NCBI RefSeq assembly: GCF_023544465.1
Contig: NZ_JALPVL010000012.1
Span: 1-64,000, forward strand
Direction: 5' to 3'
From: Paractinoplanes maris
GTDB lineage: Bacteria > Actinomycetota > Actinomycetes > Mycobacteriales > Micromonosporaceae
Length of the DNA: 64,000 bases
Positions 62,895 to 64,000 of the stretch are shown here, in pieces. Made by a program: the position numbers and the translations under genes. The first letter of the stretch is position 1, and each line of letters starts with the position of its first letter. Below the pieces are notes generated by a model that saw nothing but the letters and a program-made list of their open reading frames with translations, did no database searches and was not told where the DNA came from.

Positions 62895-64000
62895 TCAGTT
62901 GCTCTGAATGTTCTGGTAAATAGTGAACATCGGTAGGTAGAGACAGATCACCATTCCGCCTACCACGGCGCCCATGACGAGCACCATGATCGGTTCGATC
63001 GAGGCGGTCAGGGACTCGGCGGCGGCGTCGACTTCCCTGTCATAGAAATCGGCAACCTTGTCCAGCATCTGACTGATTTGGCCGCTTTCTTCGCCGACTT
63101 CGATCATCTGCGTGACCATGGTCGGAAAGATGGGGTGGTTACGCAGGGCCGAGGACATCGTGTGGCCGTCGCGGACGGCGGCCTGCACGTCCTTCATCGC
63201 GGCGTTGATGACCTCGTTGCCCGTGGTCTCGCCGACCACGGTGAGCGCCTGCATGACCGGCACGCCGACGTTGAGCAGCAAGCCCAGGTTGCGGGAGAAG
63301 CGGCTCATCGCGAGCTTGCGGAACAGGGAGCCGAAGACCGGCATCTTCACCTTGATGCGGTCGACCTTGAGGCGGAACTCCTCGCTGGCGCGCATCCGGC
63401 GCTTGTAGAAGATCGATCCGCCGATGCCCACGGTCAGGATGAGCGGCCCGATCCACCACATGTTGTGGCTGGCGTCGACCAGGAACTGGGTGATCGCCGG
63501 CAGCTCGCCACCGAGGTTGGCGAACATCGCCTCGAAGATCGGCACGATGAAGATGAGCACCGCGGCGATCAGGACGAAGGTGAACCCCAGCACGATCGCC
63601 GGGTAGGTCATCGCGCTCTTGATCTTGCCCCGGAGCGCGGTGTCCTTCTCCAGGCTGTCCGCGATCTGCTCGAGAGCGCGGTCGATCATACCGCCGGTCT
63701 CACCGGCCCGGACCATGGCGATCATGAGGCGCGGGAAGATCCGGTCGTGCTTGGCCATGGACGACGACAGCGAGGAGCCGGCCGCCACGTCCGTGCGCAG
63801 CTCGCCTAGCGCCCTCTTCAGCGGCGGCGAGCTGCTCTGCTCCTCCAGGATCGACAGCGACCGCAGCAGCGACATGCCGGAGGCGGTCATCGTGGCGAAC
63901 TGGCGGGAGAAGACGGCGAGATCCTTGAGCTTCACCCGGTTGCCGAAACCCGGGATCTTGATCTCCATGTCGAGACCCTTGCCGGTCTCGATCAGCTCCA
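62895..64000 (-). CDS. pilC: type IV pilus assembly platform protein PilC, 5' end outside window
   Basis: Type II secretion F-family membrane protein that anchors the assembly ATPase. Two T2SF domains are seen: LAVFSRQFATMTASGMSLLR, MVRAGETGGMIDRALEQIAD, then MSRFSRNLGLLLNVGVPVMQ and MIEVGEESGQISQMLDKVAD. Three membrane segments, the last near the C-terminus (PIMVLVMGAVVGGMVICLYL). The frame runs on through ATG 63968 to the window edge (ETGKGLDMEIKIPG), which is internal in homologues, so the true start lies outside. It is the first gene seen of the leftward pil cluster. Confidence 0.93.
   Translation of the reverse strand, partial: ELIETGKGLDMEIKIPGFGNRVKLKDLAVFSRQFATMTASGMSLLRSLSILEEQSSSPPLKRALGELRTDVAAGSSLSSSMAKHDRIFPRLMIAMVRAGETGGMIDRALEQIADSLEKDTALRGKIKSAMTYPAIVLGFTFVLIAAVLIFIVPIFEAMFANLGGELPAITQFLVDASHNMWWIGPLILTVGIGGSIFYKRRMRASEEFRLKVDRIKVKMPVFGSLFRKLAMSRFSRNLGLLLNVGVPVMQALTVVGETTGNEVINAAMKDVQAAVRDGHTMSSALRNHPIFPTMVTQMIEVGEESGQISQMLDKVADFYDREVDAAAESLTASIEPIMVLVMGAVVGGMVICLYLPMFTIYQNIQSN

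Overview
The window is high-GC DNA (roughly 70 % GC by eye) from an actinomycete, most likely a Micromonosporaceae member such as Actinoplanes. The grounds are a complete F420 set (fbiA, fbiB, fbiC), a WhiB regulator, MtrAB-LpqB, a DUF5753/DUF397 pair, heavy GTG start use, apparently leaderless genes and a type IV pilus cluster. Gene order from about 2.5 to 34 kb follows the conserved actinobacterial block known in Mycobacterium tuberculosis around Rv3235-Rv3265 (secA1, hpf, comF, lpqB, mtrBA, manA, SIS gene, manB, whiB2, fbiAB, manC, glycosyltransferase). The genus is an inference. No insertion sequence, prophage, rRNA operon or CRISPR array was seen.

Layout. 1-5.3 kb: truncated acetoacetyl-CoA synthetase, a TIGR03089 protein, a glycosyltransferase, GDP-mannose pyrophosphorylase and a NUDIX hydrolase. 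5.5-11.3 kb: F420 genes fbiB and fbiA, a Pro/Gln-tailed membrane protein and fbiC; FbiB lacks the nitroreductase half. 11.5-14 kb: whiB behind a promoter carrying a perfect palindrome, a zincin-fold protein without catalytic residues, DUF3499 and a polysaccharide deacetylase. 14-17.3 kb: GAF regulator, aldehyde dehydrogenase and DUF779 operon with a tandem palindromic site. 17.4-22.4 kb: manB, Trm112-like, SIS protein, zinc-type CDF transporter and manA. 22.4-23.1 kb: a gene-free stretch with a hierarchical tandem repeat and a candidate small RNA ending at a strong terminator. 23.1-24.3 kb: DUF5753 regulator and DUF397. 24.4-33.5 kb: mtrA, mtrB, lpqB, comF, hpf, secA.

33.5-38 kb holds small regulators (Rv3235-type, excisionase-like HTH, Lrp, PadR), a rhodanese and membrane or hypothetical proteins. 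38-44 kb: prfB, ftsE, ftsX, M23 peptidase, smpB, a membrane-anchored CBM2-like protein and tmRNA (ssrA); ribosome rescue and division-linked wall hydrolysis sit together. 44-54 kb is accessory: secreted protein, MBL hydrolase, a short methionyl-tRNA synthetase with an upstream Met-Met leader ORF, small regulators and membrane proteins, a transglycosylase, TetR, methyltransferase, MTA phosphorylase and YqgE. 54-59 kb: tRNA-Ala(GGC), a nonapeptide-repeat membrane protein, a DUF6928-like protein, class I aldolase, an exonuclease, two overlapping single-domain response regulators and a GntR regulator. 59-64 kb: type IV pilus genes pilO, pilN, pilM, pilD, pilA and pilC (cut by the window end), all leftward.

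A recurring sign is a TANNNT-like -10 hexamer ending 5-8 nt before the start codon with no Shine-Dalgarno sequence, in at least ten genes. This fits widespread leaderless transcription and was used to choose several starts.
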